This document shows positions 1-9,777 of a stretch of 64,000 nt of DNA, piece after piece (position 1 is the first letter of the stretch; every line of letters starts with the position of its first letter). The notes beneath the pieces were generated by a model, which saw nothing but the letters and a program-made list of their open reading frames with translations, had not been told where the DNA came from and did not search any database. This stretch comes from Spizellomyces punctatus DAOM BR117. Lineage: Eukaryota > Chytridiomycota > Chytridiomycetes > Spizellomycetales > Spizellomycetaceae. The position numbers were made by a program, and so were the translations under genes. The stretch is from positions 823,510 through 887,509 of the forward strand of contig NW_015971547.1 of NCBI RefSeq assembly GCF_000182565.1. Reading direction: 5' to 3'.

Positions 1-373
1 TGGTAGAGTCTTTGACGCTGATGAGTGGCCGAGCGGGGAGAGCTTTCAATAGGGTAGATACGGGTGTCGTCTGTATGAATTCAGACATGCTGATGGACGT
101 TCTTTTGGGTAGAAAGACTAGAGTTGCTTAAAACCTTTATTAATCTTGAACAGTGCCAGATAAAAAGGGATGGCGGACAAGGCTTTTCCCTTTTGAAATC
201 ATCTGGTCTGGTCGCGTCACTCGTTGAGGATTTCACACCTTTTTGTTGAGGGGGTTTGCGTGCGCGTTTGGCGGTGCTTGCGAGATATCTGTTTTTTTTT
301 ACACATTCCGATAGCAAAAACCTTTTTTGACGGAAAGTATATCGGGAGGGTAAGAGTATATTCCGCAACAAAC
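1..373. other. window edge, no gene recognised
   Basis: This is the left flank of the window. I see no convincing exon on either strand. An open frame runs in from upstream of the first gene, but its residues before position 374 look like translated non-coding sequence. The stretch probably carries the 5' flank of the hypothetical gene that follows. Confidence 0.4.
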
Positions 374-1337
374 ATGCACCACAAAGAATACACCCGGCAT
401 TCCACAACCTCCCACCACACAACACCATCCAATACATCCCTCTCATACTCGCATTCCCATCCCCTCCTATCACTCCAAATTGACCCAACATACATCTCGG
501 ACGCCTCAATGCCATCCACGATCCTCCCAGAAGATATCATGGTGGGCGTGGATGCTCCCCCGGAGGGTACATACGCGCCATTCTTCTCCCCCGAAAAAAG
601 TGAACCCACTAGATCATTCCGACAGAGTGTAACGAGTGTCGCGAGTTGTCCCAGTACGATGCACTGGAGTGATACGAGTGACTGTGAGGAGGATTTGGAG
701 GTGTTGATGAGGAGGGTTGAGGAAGCTTTAGGAGGCCAAGAAGATGCTGAGGCGAGTTTGTTGTTGAAGGTTCAACAGGTGTTGAGTTTTAGTGATGAGA
801 GTCGACGTGATGGATTGGGGGATGAGGGTTTGGATATACCCAATATGGATCTTTTACCGAATGATACGTACCTATCACCGGCATCCAATACCGTTCATTC
901 TGAGAGTCAATCCAACGTGAAGACGACTCGCTCAGCACTCGACAGCCAGCACCACAACCGTTGAAGAATACCAATCCCCCCTCAGTCCAAACCGCCCCAA
1001 CAACACATATCAAGTCCCAAAAATCGAATACGAATCCTTTATGGCTGACGACGATACCATTGTCGAGGTACCACCACATCACAACTCTATACCCTTTACT
1101 CATACTAATAATGTTAAAACACAGAGAGCACTTGCACCCCTCTTTGCTAAATACGCCCCCTCTCTCATCCCACTACGCTCAGAAGACACCACAAGCGTAT
1201 CCACGACATCCACCTATGGGGATCTATCGATGGCGAGTTTGGAGTATTTGAGACGGTATGGGTTAGGAGAACAGAGTCGGGTGTTGGATGTTGAGAGGAT
1301 TCGGAGGTTACCGAAATTGGGTATGCCGGGTATGTGA
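374..1337 (+). CDS. hypothetical protein, two exons
   Basis: I do not recognise this protein. Proposed exons are 374-867 and 950-1337 (293 aa), joined by an 82-bp intron that opens GTACCT and closes GCCAG. Without that intron the first frame stops at 964, while the second frame is clearly coding upstream of its first ATG (an EEYQSPLSPNRPNN-like stretch). The product is Ser/Thr/Pro-rich and acidic in the middle (SDCEEDLEVLMRRVEEALGG), with a more ordered C-terminus ending near LEYLRRYGLGEQSRVLDVER. No signal peptide, membrane segment or known domain is visible. The start is uncertain: ATG 374 and ATG 509 are both in frame. A frameshift in the sequence could be an alternative to the intron. Confidence 0.45.
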
Positions 1338-2389
1338 ATGGGGTGTTTGGTGGTTTTGTATTGTATATTCTTTTCTTTTTTTTATTGAAAGTGTAATTTG
1401 TGATGGGTTCTGGTGGATGGGTTAGATTTGTAAGGACATTGTTATCGTACATACATCAATAGATGGTATGTATTTCTTCAAGAAACATCCACCTTATGTT
1501 AAGCTCCCTGTCTGCATACTACATACAGGGTCGTGTGCAAGTGTGTGCGTGCAGGAAAATGTGTGGGACTTGTGCTTTGGGCGACATTTGAAATCACATC
1601 TATTGACACTCTTACAGTTTCCTGTTCAATATAGAGTAATTTTACTATCCAATTGGTGCCTAGACGAAACTACGTCTTGACAAAAGCGATATCTGGCCTG
1701 GTGCAGACGGCGAGTACACATAAAGCTTCCAACGGTAGATTTGAATCAAGCAGAGTGGCTACCGTCAAGTGGTATGTCAGTTTTGGAGAGATGGATGGAG
1801 ATGTCCATTGGGGTCCGTTTTAAGAATGGATGTGAAAACCGTTCTTGTTGATTTTGAGGCCAATGGAGTAGGCGGCAAGGCCATTATCAGTCATTTTGAA
1901 ATTCTTGGAGTATGGTGATTGTGACGGGTCCGATGGCAGGAGATGGTCCAGCGTTCGGAGGTCATTGACAAACAACAGCAATCAAGATTCCATTGGTTTC
2001 GTTCGTAATATGTGCAGTCATCTGCCGTGATTTGTGCGAAATTGTGGTTTTGGATCGTTTTTTGGGGCCAGATGAGGAGATTTGTCGCGGAGGAGGGACG
2101 GAAGATGCATGCAACTGAGAGTAGTTTCTCGCCTACGAAGAAGTGCCTGCACAATTGCGCATCAATGAAACTGATGAGTCTTTCTTTGAGAAATACATCA
2201 AACTTTGATGCCCCGCCAATCCTAGCCCTGCTAATCCATCAACCAGCTTTAAAAACTTCTGACCTTTACAGAAACCTAAAATTCGGTTCTGCCGCCAAAT
2301 GTGACGTATATGCCGCGGAATGGAGAAAAGTCCACCCTCGCCGAGTTTCGCGGAAGACGGCAAAACTAGTCGATCAAGAAAAGTTCCTA
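1338..2389. other. intergenic, no gene recognised
   Basis: There is no plausible exon or RNA gene here. The last 350 bases lead into the copia relic, and part of them may be further decayed retrotransposon sequence. I could not identify a long terminal repeat. Confidence 0.4.
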
Positions 2390-3460
2390 GGCAGAAAACT
2401 CATCTCCTGCTGCATGGTATATAAAGTCAAACGAGCTGCCGACAACTCGATTCAATGCCACAAAGCCCGAGTTGTCTTTTGTGGACTTTTGTAGAAAGAC
2501 GACATTGACTATGATGGAATGTGCCAGTGTGATGAATCCTTTTTTTGCATATGCAGTCAGCAGAGGTTTTCACGTTTTATCTACTTGACGATCGCCATTT
2601 CTGGACTTGGAGCTGAATGAAAAGAATGTTTACAGTACCAGACGCCTATGGCAAAACCTTTTTCAACCCTAACTGCAAAAGGGGGAGATGCTCCTGCAGA
2701 AAAGCTCTTTACGGCCTCCCGGTATTGGAACAACAACCTTTACAAAACGCTCTTTGGTAGAAAAAGATTCAAAATTACAATTTGAGAGGAATCATGGCAG
2801 ACGACTTGCCTATCGAAGAAAAAAAGTACTGAAATCATGATTGCCGTAGTTGTAGATGATCTTCATTGCTCGCCCCGCCTGTTGCCATCGGACGTATCAA
2901 AGCTACGCTTTTTTCAAGAACTCAAAATAACTGATGATGGCATTGCTGACTACTACATCGCCCTCGAAATCATCAACAAAACATTGTTTTTTACATCCAG
3001 CAAAACTGGATATTGACAATCTCGCAAAAAACGCTCGTTTGAGGGATTCAAAAGTCGCGCATCATGGGACATCTCGACACAATACTTTAAAAAACAGAAC
3101 TTGCTGACACTTGACGCTTAAACGTTTCTGCTTGGTTTCAAACCTATCGGCAAGCTTCATATGGTTTGCAAAACCCGATATCGCATTCATTATCCTAGCT
3201 CGCTTACGTGTCTTGCCCCACTGAGAAACATTCTGACAATGCTATACTCTTTCTACGCTACCTCAAAGTCACAAGAAGACTTGGATTGCACTACCCCACG
3301 ACTGGCGGATGGGTATTATAGTTTTTCTGGATTCCGACTATGCTACTGATGTCGATACTCGCCAATACCCGTTTCCTCACTTGTGAAAAACCGCTATTTC
3401 CTGGTCTTTTAGTCAACAACGCACCATCGTCTTATCCATCATAGTAGTTGAATATATGAA
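2390..3460 (+). mobile_element. decayed Ty1/copia retrotransposon (RT-RNase H relic)
   Basis: Ordered fragments of a copia-type Pol lie on the + strand in shifting frames. The RT entry motif MVYKVKRAADNS starts at 2414. KALYGL is at 2701-2718 and overlaps, in another frame, SRYWNNNLYKTLF at 2717. A catalytic-site-like MIAVVVDDLHC lies at 2837, with V in place of the usual Y of YVDD. The linker HSDNAILFLRYLK starts at 3229. The RNase H motifs DSDYATDVDTRQ (3330) and TAISWSFSQQRTIVLS (3390) follow. These motifs occur in the same order in intact copia elements. Several stops and at least five frame changes make this a dead copy. Gag, protease and integrase were not found, nor were LTRs, a primer-binding site or target-site duplications. 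Confidence 0.88.
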
Positions 3461-3609
3461 TGTGACTACCCCTGCCCAAAAAGACCATTCATGTCTAGTT
3501 CACTTTCCCAAAAGTATACGTGAACACTCCCAATCTATCCTCACGTGACCAATACCGATAGCAAAGGCGTGGGGGCAAAAACGTAACACGTCACCAGGAT
3601 GCATGGTTT

Positions 3610-4501
3610 GTGATGGTTCTTATTCATTGCGCATCCACTTTGCGCATTCTACGAACAAATACGGTCCGACACATGTCTACACAGCCCTCACCAACGATCC
3701 AGCATTTAAAAGATGAGATATCGTACACGCGGTATCTTTCTATATGGAATCGCATAGTGCGGTACCCCGATAACCGTATAATAGAATGGTAAAAATAGTG
3801 ATCTGTAGTGGATGGCGTGATTGGGTATTGATGTGGATGTAGGGATGTAGTTGGACATGATGTTCCTAATCCGTGTTTTTCGGTGACGTTTCCTTTTGAT
3901 ACGATAAATGTAAGTTGCATGACAAATGGCAACTTAGAATGTAATGTTCATTTTGGGGGTTTTGTTTAGAAAACGACCACAATGGTATGTGAATATGCAC
4001 AAGGGCCACATGAACGAATGTATAGTTTTGCTGCGGGGGGTTATGATAAATCCAAACATGCCACGTACGTAAAACCCCAAAAAGAGAGTTGAATTGGCAA
4101 GTTTTAAATGTTTAATGGGTTTGTTTTTTAGGATATTGGATACCGCTCAACAGGAATTATCAGAGGAAGCGAGATTAACGGGTGGGAAATGGGTTTGGTT
4201 GTTGGAAAAGGAGCATGAAGGGATTAGTGAGGTAAAAGAGACGAAATGTTTTGAGTAATGTTGAGGGAGGATTGACATGTTTTATATTGTAGTTGAAGTG
4301 GTCACGAAATCGGTTTATGCCGTTTTTGGTGTTGGATCCCGTTGTGGATAACCAACCTCTTTCACGAGACGCCGAAGGTAAACCCCCCCCCCCCCCCCCC
4401 CCCAAAAAAAAACCCTCATAAGTTTGAAAATATTAATAATTTTTTTTTTTTTTGGAGACGATTGGCAACATTCAGAATCGGTTGACACCCCCAACAAATG
4501 A
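3610..4501 (+). CDS. NUDIX-like hydrolase, 3' end uncertain
   Basis: Proposed exons are 3610-3788, 3843-3909, 3970-4064, 4132-4231, 4293-4377 and 4458-4501. They share one phase chain (189 aa), and the introns are 54-80 bp. The core reads YSFAAGGYDKSKHAT followed by AQQELSEEARLTGGKW, which resembles the Nudix box region of ADP-sugar/ADP-ribose pyrophosphatases, then LKWSRNRFMPFLVLDP. The box is non-canonical: the arginine of REUxEExGU is Gln and the late Gly is Arg, although the metal-binding EE pair is present. The N-terminus (ILRTNTVRHMSTQ) looks like a mitochondrial presequence. ATG 3673 would give a shorter product without it. The last exon lies beyond C21, A9 and T14 homopolymers next to the assembly gap, so the C-terminus is provisional. 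The substrate cannot be deduced. Confidence 0.6.
4383..4453. repeat. homopolymer tract inside NUDIX gene intron
   Basis: A run of 21 C (4383-4403) followed by 9 A, and a run of 14 T (4440-4453), lie in the last proposed intron of the NUDIX-like gene and shortly before the assembly gap. They are typical places for read-through errors, so spacing and frame downstream are unreliable. Confidence 0.9.
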
Positions 4502-4603
4502 CCGTATTGCCCAAGGCCAAGTGCTGGTACTGACGGTTCACTACCTATGGAGGACGGTGGTGGGGTTATAAGAAGGAAGATTGTTGGAAAACACTTAAAA
4601 AAG

Positions 4604-5359
4604 NNNNNNNNNNNNNNNNNNNNNNNNNNNNNNNNNNNNNNNNNNNNNNNNNNNNNNNNNNNNNNNNNNNNNNNNNNNNNNNNNNNNNNNNNNNNNNNNN
4701 NNNNNNNNNNNNNNNNNNNNNNNNNNNNNNNNNNNNNNNNNNNNNNNNNNNNNNNNNNNNNNNNNNNNNNNNNNNNNNNNNNNNNNNNNNNNNNNNNNNN
4801 NNNNNNNNNNNNNNNNNNNNNNNNNNNNNNNNNNNNNNNNNNNNNNNNNNNNNNNNNNNNNNNNNNNNNNNNNNNNNNNNNNNNNNNNNNNNNNNNNNNN
4901 NNNNNNNNNNNNNNNNNNNNNNNNNNNNNNNNNNNNNNNNNNNNNNNNNNNNNNNNNNNNNNNNNNNNNNNNNNNNNNNNNNNNNNNNNNNNNNNNNNNN
5001 NNNNNNNNNNNNNNNNNNNNNNNNNNNNNNNNNNNNNNNNNNNNNNNNNNNNNNNNNNNNNNNNNNNNNNNNNNNNNNNNNNNNNNNNNNNNNNNNNNNN
5101 NNNNNNNNNNNNNNNNNNNNNNNNNNNNNNNNNNNNNNNNNNNNNNNNNNNNNNNNNNNNNNNNNNNNNNNNNNNNNNNNNNNNNNNNNNNNNNNNNNNN
5201 NNNNNNNNNNNNNNNNNNNNNNNNNNNNNNNNNNNNNNNNNNNNNNNNNNNNNNNNNNNNNNNNNNNNNNNNNNNNNNNNNNNNNNNNNNNNNNNNNNNN
5301 NNNNNNNNNNNNNNNNNNNNNNNNNNNNNNNNNNNNNNNNNNNNNNNNNNNNNNNNNNN
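4604..5359. other. assembly gap (756 N)
   Basis: All bases are N. Long reading frames that span it are artefacts. Real sequence here could contain the true 3' end of the NUDIX-like gene. Confidence 0.99.
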
Positions 5360-5634
5360 CAATTATCCAAAAAAACATAATCTACACAAAATGTACAAAC
5401 GACATCTCCCAAATGTACAACAAAAACTAAAATCGCATTCTTTTAACCCTATCCTCTTTTTTGTTATTTTCTCGTTTACTTTTTCTCTTCTAAGTTGTTT
5501 TGTTTGGAAGGAGGGGGAACCTGCCCCCAATTCCAAAAACAAAAAAAGCGCCGTATATAAATCTTTCCCCTTTTGTTTTTAACTCGACAGTGAACAATGT
5601 TTTTGTTTAGACGGGGATTGAACCAGGGAAGACA

Positions 5635-6042
5635 TCAATTCCCGTTTCCTCCGTTTCCGTTTCCGTTAATGTTTACGTTTCCGTTTGAGGATCCTGAACT
5701 GAGGATGGTGATTCCGTCTCGGTTTCGGTCATTGTTGTTATTGTTGCTGTTGCGGTTGTTATTGTTGCCGCCGCTAAGGTCAATGACGCGGTTGGGGAGG
5801 TTATCGTTGATGAAAATGTTGTTGTTGTTGTTGTTCCGGTTACGGTCGTTGTTGTTGTTGTTGTTACGGTTACGGTCGTTGTTGTTGTTGTTGTTGTTGT
5901 TCCGGTTACGGTCATTGTTGTTGTTACGGTTACGGTCGTTCCTGTTACGGTTGTTGTTATTGTCGAAAATGTCGCCTAGGTCGATAATGATTACGTTGTC
6001 GTTGTTGTTGTTGCGGTTACGGTCGTTTAGCGTTACGGTCAT
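5635..6042 (-). CDS. Asn/Arg-rich downstream frame, possibly 3' part of the secreted Asn-rich gene
   Basis: This is a 135-codon frame built of NNNN and DRNRN blocks separated by short ordered pieces (IIIDLGDIFD, IFINDNLPNRVIDLSGG). These pieces resemble the IFINVGNNQNELRDVIDQ segment of the upstream Asn-rich protein, so the two are related. Its ATG overlaps the TGA of the upstream frame by four bases, inside a 19-bp tandem duplication. An independent eukaryotic gene with this arrangement is unlikely. It may be the original C-terminus of the same protein, cut off by frame change, or an exon joined by an intron I could not find. AAC repeats are open in several frames, which lowers confidence. 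Confidence 0.35.
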   Translation of the reverse strand: MTVTLNDRNRNNNNDNVIIIDLGDIFDNNNNRNRNDRNRNNNNDRNRNNNNNNNNDRNRNNNNNNDRNRNNNNNNIFINDNLPNRVIDLSGGNNNNRNSNNNNNDRNRDGITILSSGSSNGNVNINGNGNGGNGN

Positions 6043-6076
6043 TGTTGCGAAAGTCGCTCATTGTTGCGAAAGTCGC
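6039..6076. repeat. 19-bp perfect tandem duplication
   Basis: The unit TCATTGTTGCGAAAGTCGC occurs twice in direct succession (6039-6057, 6058-6076) at the junction of the two Asn-rich frames. Because 19 is not a multiple of three, the duplication shifts the reading frame on the minus strand. Confidence 0.95.
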
Positions 6077-6935
6077 TGGTTGTTGTGTTTTGGGTTTCGG
6101 TGGTGTTGAGGTTTACGTTCAGGTTCAGGTCAGTGCTGTTGTCCTGTCGTTTTCGGATCTGTTGGGTATTGTTACGCCCATTGTTGTTGTTGCCGTTCCG
6201 GTTGTTGTTGTTGGCGTTGTTGGTGTTGTTAGCGTTGTTGTTACCGTTGTTCTCGTTGTTATTTCCATTACGGTTGTTGTTGTTACCATTGTTCTCGTTG
6301 TTATTTCCATTACGGTTGTTGTTGTTACCGTTGTTCTCGTTGTTATTGCCATTACGGTTGTTGTTGTTGTGGTTACCGTTGTTATTGCGGTTGTTGTTGT
6401 TACGGTTACGGTTGTTGTTGTTCACATCACCAAAGATGATGACACCAATGTTGTTGCCGTTTCTGGTAATCTGGTCAATAACGTCACGTAGCTCGTTCTG
6501 GTTGTTGCCAACATTGATGAAAATGTCATCGTTGTTGTTGTTCCGGTTATTATTGTTGTTGTTCCGGTTGTTGTTGTTGTTGTTGTTGTTGTTCCGGTTG
6601 TTGTCGTTGATGTTGTTATTTCTGACATTGGTATTCCGGTTGTTGTTGTTTCCGTTATTGTTGTTGCGATTGCCATTGTTGCCGTTTTCGCCAATGACAA
6701 GTTCAGCCACCTCTGGGGCGACGACCTGCCTCCTTGTCACCTTTGGTGGAGCAAATGTTTTTGCAATCTGGACGACGTTGGCAGTATAGACCGGAGGGAC
6801 TTGACCAGAAGCTTGCCTCGGTGGAAAACTGACAGCGCGTGTGCCATCGCGAGCCTCCAATTGAACGGGAACTGCAGATACGACGGACGTGCTTGCCAAA
6901 CAGAGGCACATCCATGCCACCAAAGACGACTTCAT
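6039..6935 (-). CDS. secreted Asn-rich low-complexity protein
   Basis: From ATG 6935 the product is 298 aa. The start MKSSLVAWMCLCLASTSVVSA is a clear signal peptide; a longer frame upstream gives an implausible leader. An ordered segment of about 85 residues follows (ANVVQIAKTF, APEVAELVIG), then a long tract dominated by N, NR, NG and NE. A 14-residue unit (NGNNNENNGNNNNR) is repeated about three times. A second ordered island reads ELRDVIDQITRNG followed by IGVIIFGDV. The frame ends at a TGA created within a 19-bp tandem duplication, directly before another Asn-rich frame. No enzymatic motif is visible. A secreted or wall-associated role is inferred only from the signal peptide. Confidence 0.6.
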   Translation of the reverse strand: MKSSLVAWMCLCLASTSVVSAVPVQLEARDGTRAVSFPPRQASGQVPPVYTANVVQIAKTFAPPKVTRRQVVAPEVAELVIGENGNNGNRNNNNGNNNNRNTNVRNNNINDNNRNNNNNNNNNRNNNNNNRNNNNDDIFINVGNNQNELRDVIDQITRNGNNIGVIIFGDVNNNNRNRNNNNRNNNGNHNNNNRNGNNNENNGNNNNRNGNNNENNGNNNNRNGNNNENNGNNNANNTNNANNNNRNGNNNNGRNNTQQIRKRQDNSTDLNLNVNLNTTETQNTTTSDFRNNERLSQQ

Positions 6936-8346
6936 TGTTGTTGTGGTTGTGGGTGGTTCTTGTGTGGTTGGATGGTGTTGTGTATAGTGATGCGTAGGGA
7001 AAAAAAATAAAAGTGCCAAGCACAAGATGCTACAATGGAATAAGTTGCTTTTCAAGAAGCAAAAGAAAGCCTGCAAATAACGGGGAAGTCGCTCGTTGCC
7101 TCTCTGAATTTATATCCCAAAAAGCTTAAAAAAAAAAGAAACGGGGCGAAAGAATAAGGCCGTTGCATCACGATCAAACTACCCTTTGAAATCTCTGAAA
7201 TTGTAACAAGTTAAAGAGGTGTGTGTCAAATAAAAAAGACCCTTGTGTATGAAATGTATGTATTATATATCGGTGCTATATAAAGCGGGAGAGTGTGAAA
7301 TGGAACACCTCCCTAGTAAAATGTTTTAGAATGATTAAAACACGCGGTATAAACCATGTGTTGATTGGATTTGACATGAAATGAAACTCTAGGGTCTCTC
7401 TTTTGCAGAGTGAAATAATATGGGTTGAAATGAGGAACCCTGTGTTTTAAAAGTATTTGAAGCGAGAGGGGGTGATTACTCTGGCACAGCCAACAAAAAG
7501 AGAGAGATGGAGAGAAACGAAATGAGGGTGATGAAATGAGGGGTATGAAATGAAAAAGGCCATGCTGAGCAAAAGTGGTTAAAAATCCAATAGAGAGAGA
7601 GAGAGAGATTGAGAGTAAAAGAGTATATATAAAAGTGAAGAGTATAAAAGTATGAAATTTAGTAGCAGAGTGTGAGTATAAGTTGATGAATATACACGTG
7701 TGTGTAGTGTGAAAGTGAGTATTGAATGTATGGACATGACCACAAGAGTTCATAAAAGAGAGAGAGAGAGAGAGAGAGAGAAAGAAGAGAGATGGAAATA
7801 GACAAAAACAGAAGCGTTACTCTCTGTCTCTCTCTCGCTCTCGCTCTTTTAATGTGTTCTGTGTGTGTTGTGTGTTGTGAGAGAGAGAGATGAATTACAA
7901 GACTTTTTTACTCAAAGAGTCTCTCTCTCTCTCTCCTATGTGTGTGTGTGTGTGTGTGCGCTTTCTCTCTCTCTCTCTCTCTCTTATTCTATATCTGTAT
8001 CGCTCATTGCCACATTCAAAACGAGTGGCTTTCCCATTTAGAACTTTCCTCATCACATGACATTTATTACTCATCTTCCTCTCTCCTCTCTTCTGTTCTT
8101 GCTTCTCTGTTCTTCCCCATTAGCTTTCTCTGTTTTTGGCTGTGCAAAAGCGTTTTACTCAACTGCATCATATATACACACACACACATATATATATATG
8201 TATTGGAAATTGGCGTGGCCTCGTATTTGAAAACTTGCTCTTTTTGATTGTGTGTTTTCCCCCGGCTTTGCACTCTACCACGCTTTTTTCGTGTGTTCCA
8301 TCTCGCTCTCTCTCTCTCATAGACACACACACACTCCCCTCTCTAT
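6936..8346. repeat. microsatellite-rich divergent intergenic region
   Basis: This 1.4-kb stretch lies between two divergently transcribed genes for secretory-pathway proteins. It contains (GA)n at about 7590-7606 and 7757-7781, (CT)n at 7921-7934 and about 7963-7983, (TG)n at 7939-7958, and an (AC)n/(AT)n tract at about 8174-8200. No exon was found. Pyrimidine-rich tracts continue up to the start of the RING gene, which is common in fungal core promoters. Confidence 0.75.
7107..7114 (-). promoter_or_regulatory. candidate TATA box
   Basis: TATAAATT on the minus strand lies about 170 bases upstream of the chosen start of the secreted Asn-rich gene. It is placed plausibly for its promoter. The evidence is the match and spacing only, in AT-rich surroundings. 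Confidence 0.3.
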
Positions 8347-9777
8347 ATGAAGACTCGCTTACTACTCGCACTCGGATGCATTCTCTTGCACTCGGCATTG
8401 GCACAATTCCCAGACCCCTCCATCGAGTACGGCTATGCCCTCATTTACAACTCTCAGCCACTCACCCACGACACCCTGGGCGCGACAAGCAATAGTCAAA
8501 AGAACTCGCCCCTCGTTATTGGCATCTTTTCAAATGCCCCTGCAGTAAAGGGCGATATCGTGCCGTTTGCTGGAATGCCTTTGCCTGGGGACAATGCAGA
8601 GGTATCTTTCGGCTGATTTGTTTTTCCCTTTAAAAAAACGATATTCATGTTTGTATGCTTTGCATTTGTTGAATAGGGCCTGCTGATTCACTATAATGAC
8701 GGATGCACACCCGCCCCAAACATTAGCCTTCCTCTCGATAAGCCAACTAATCGATTTGTCGGGCTCTTGAATGCAACCAGTCCCGTCGCTCCCTGCCCCT
8801 TTCCTCAGCGCATTACAGATACCATCACCCATCTCAAAGCTCACAATGGCGTCGGGCTCGTTGTGTACGGCGACGGAAGGCATCCCGTTATCCGGTCCGC
8901 CATCACCGCTTCTTGGCCCACTGAATTCGCTTTGCCAACCTATTTCATAGACATGGGACTGGGTGGATTCTTGGAAAATTTCATGGGCTCCACCGTCAAT
9001 GGAAGCGAGTTCAAGTTTGGCCCAGATCAGAGCGTGCCGCTAGTGGTTGGCCAGCCCTTTCCCCCCAATTTCCCTCTCCCCGCCCAACAACAGCTGGTCA
9101 ATATCATGGTGAGAATTGCCCTCCGCCGCGGCTCCCAATCCCCCTTTCCCCCTCTCTGGAAATTTGCCCTTGTTTCCCTCGCCATCTTTACCGGTCTGTC
9201 TATCCCTGCCGCCTACTTTTTACGACGCCGCGCCGCGCGGCAACTCCGCGGCCCTCTCCCCGGCCAACCGCCCGCGCCCACCCTCCTTTCAGCCTCCCAC
9301 CTCCAACACCATCCGCTGGTCGTCTTTGGCGACCTCCCTGATGCCGCCACAATAGATCCAACCTGCTCCATTTGCCTGGACGTGTACAGTCCCACGACCA
9401 TGGTCCGCAAACTCGTCCCCTGCGGACACGTCTTTCACCCGTCGTGCGTCGATCGATGGGTCACGGAAGTAGCGGGCGTATGTCCCCTCTGTCGCGTGGA
9501 TCTGGTTGGCAAAGGAGCGGAACAAGTTGTACCCGTGCGGTGGTGGACGCGCGTTTGGCGCAAGCTGACGAGACGCAATGGGACGCCAACTGCCGTGGAT
9601 GTGGAATTGCAGAGCGTCGCTATCCTTCCTACTGCTGGTCCGGGCTCGAATGGAACGGCGATACCCGGGACCGTGAACGACCATGTCGACCATGGTGAAA
9701 ACGCTAATGTGCATGTGGACCATGAACCGACACCCCCACCCCCGGCTGTCACTGCGTTACGGGACCCACCTGTATAA
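8347..9777 (+). CDS. PA-TM-RING E3 ubiquitin ligase
   Basis: Two exons, 8347-8601 and 8677-9777, give 451 aa; the intron opens GTATCT and ends GAATAG. Residues 1-20 (MKTRLLLALGCILLHSALAQ) are a signal peptide. The following 200 or so residues resemble a lumenal PA-type domain. A membrane segment lies near LWKFALVSLAIFTGLSIPAA, followed by a basic stop-transfer (FLRRRAARQ). A RING-H2 finger follows: CSICLDVY, then CGHVFHPSCVDRWV and CPLCR, supplying the C3H2C3 ligands. This order matches the RNF13/GRAIL class of endomembrane ubiquitin ligases. The tail is Pro-rich. The ATG follows a CT-rich leader, and no earlier in-frame ATG gives a signal peptide. Substrates are unknown. Confidence 0.85.

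Noticed and set aside
4315-5412. Very long open frames on both strands spanning the N region
   Set aside because: They exist only because N is translated as an unknown residue.
5730-6660. CRISPR-like or other spaced repeat array
   Set aside because: The periodicity is trinucleotide and codon-based (Asn), without distinct spacers.
6061-6789. Leu/Val-rich 242-codon frame on the plus strand
   Set aside because: It is the mirror of the (AAC)n coding repeat on the minus strand, with no independent signals.
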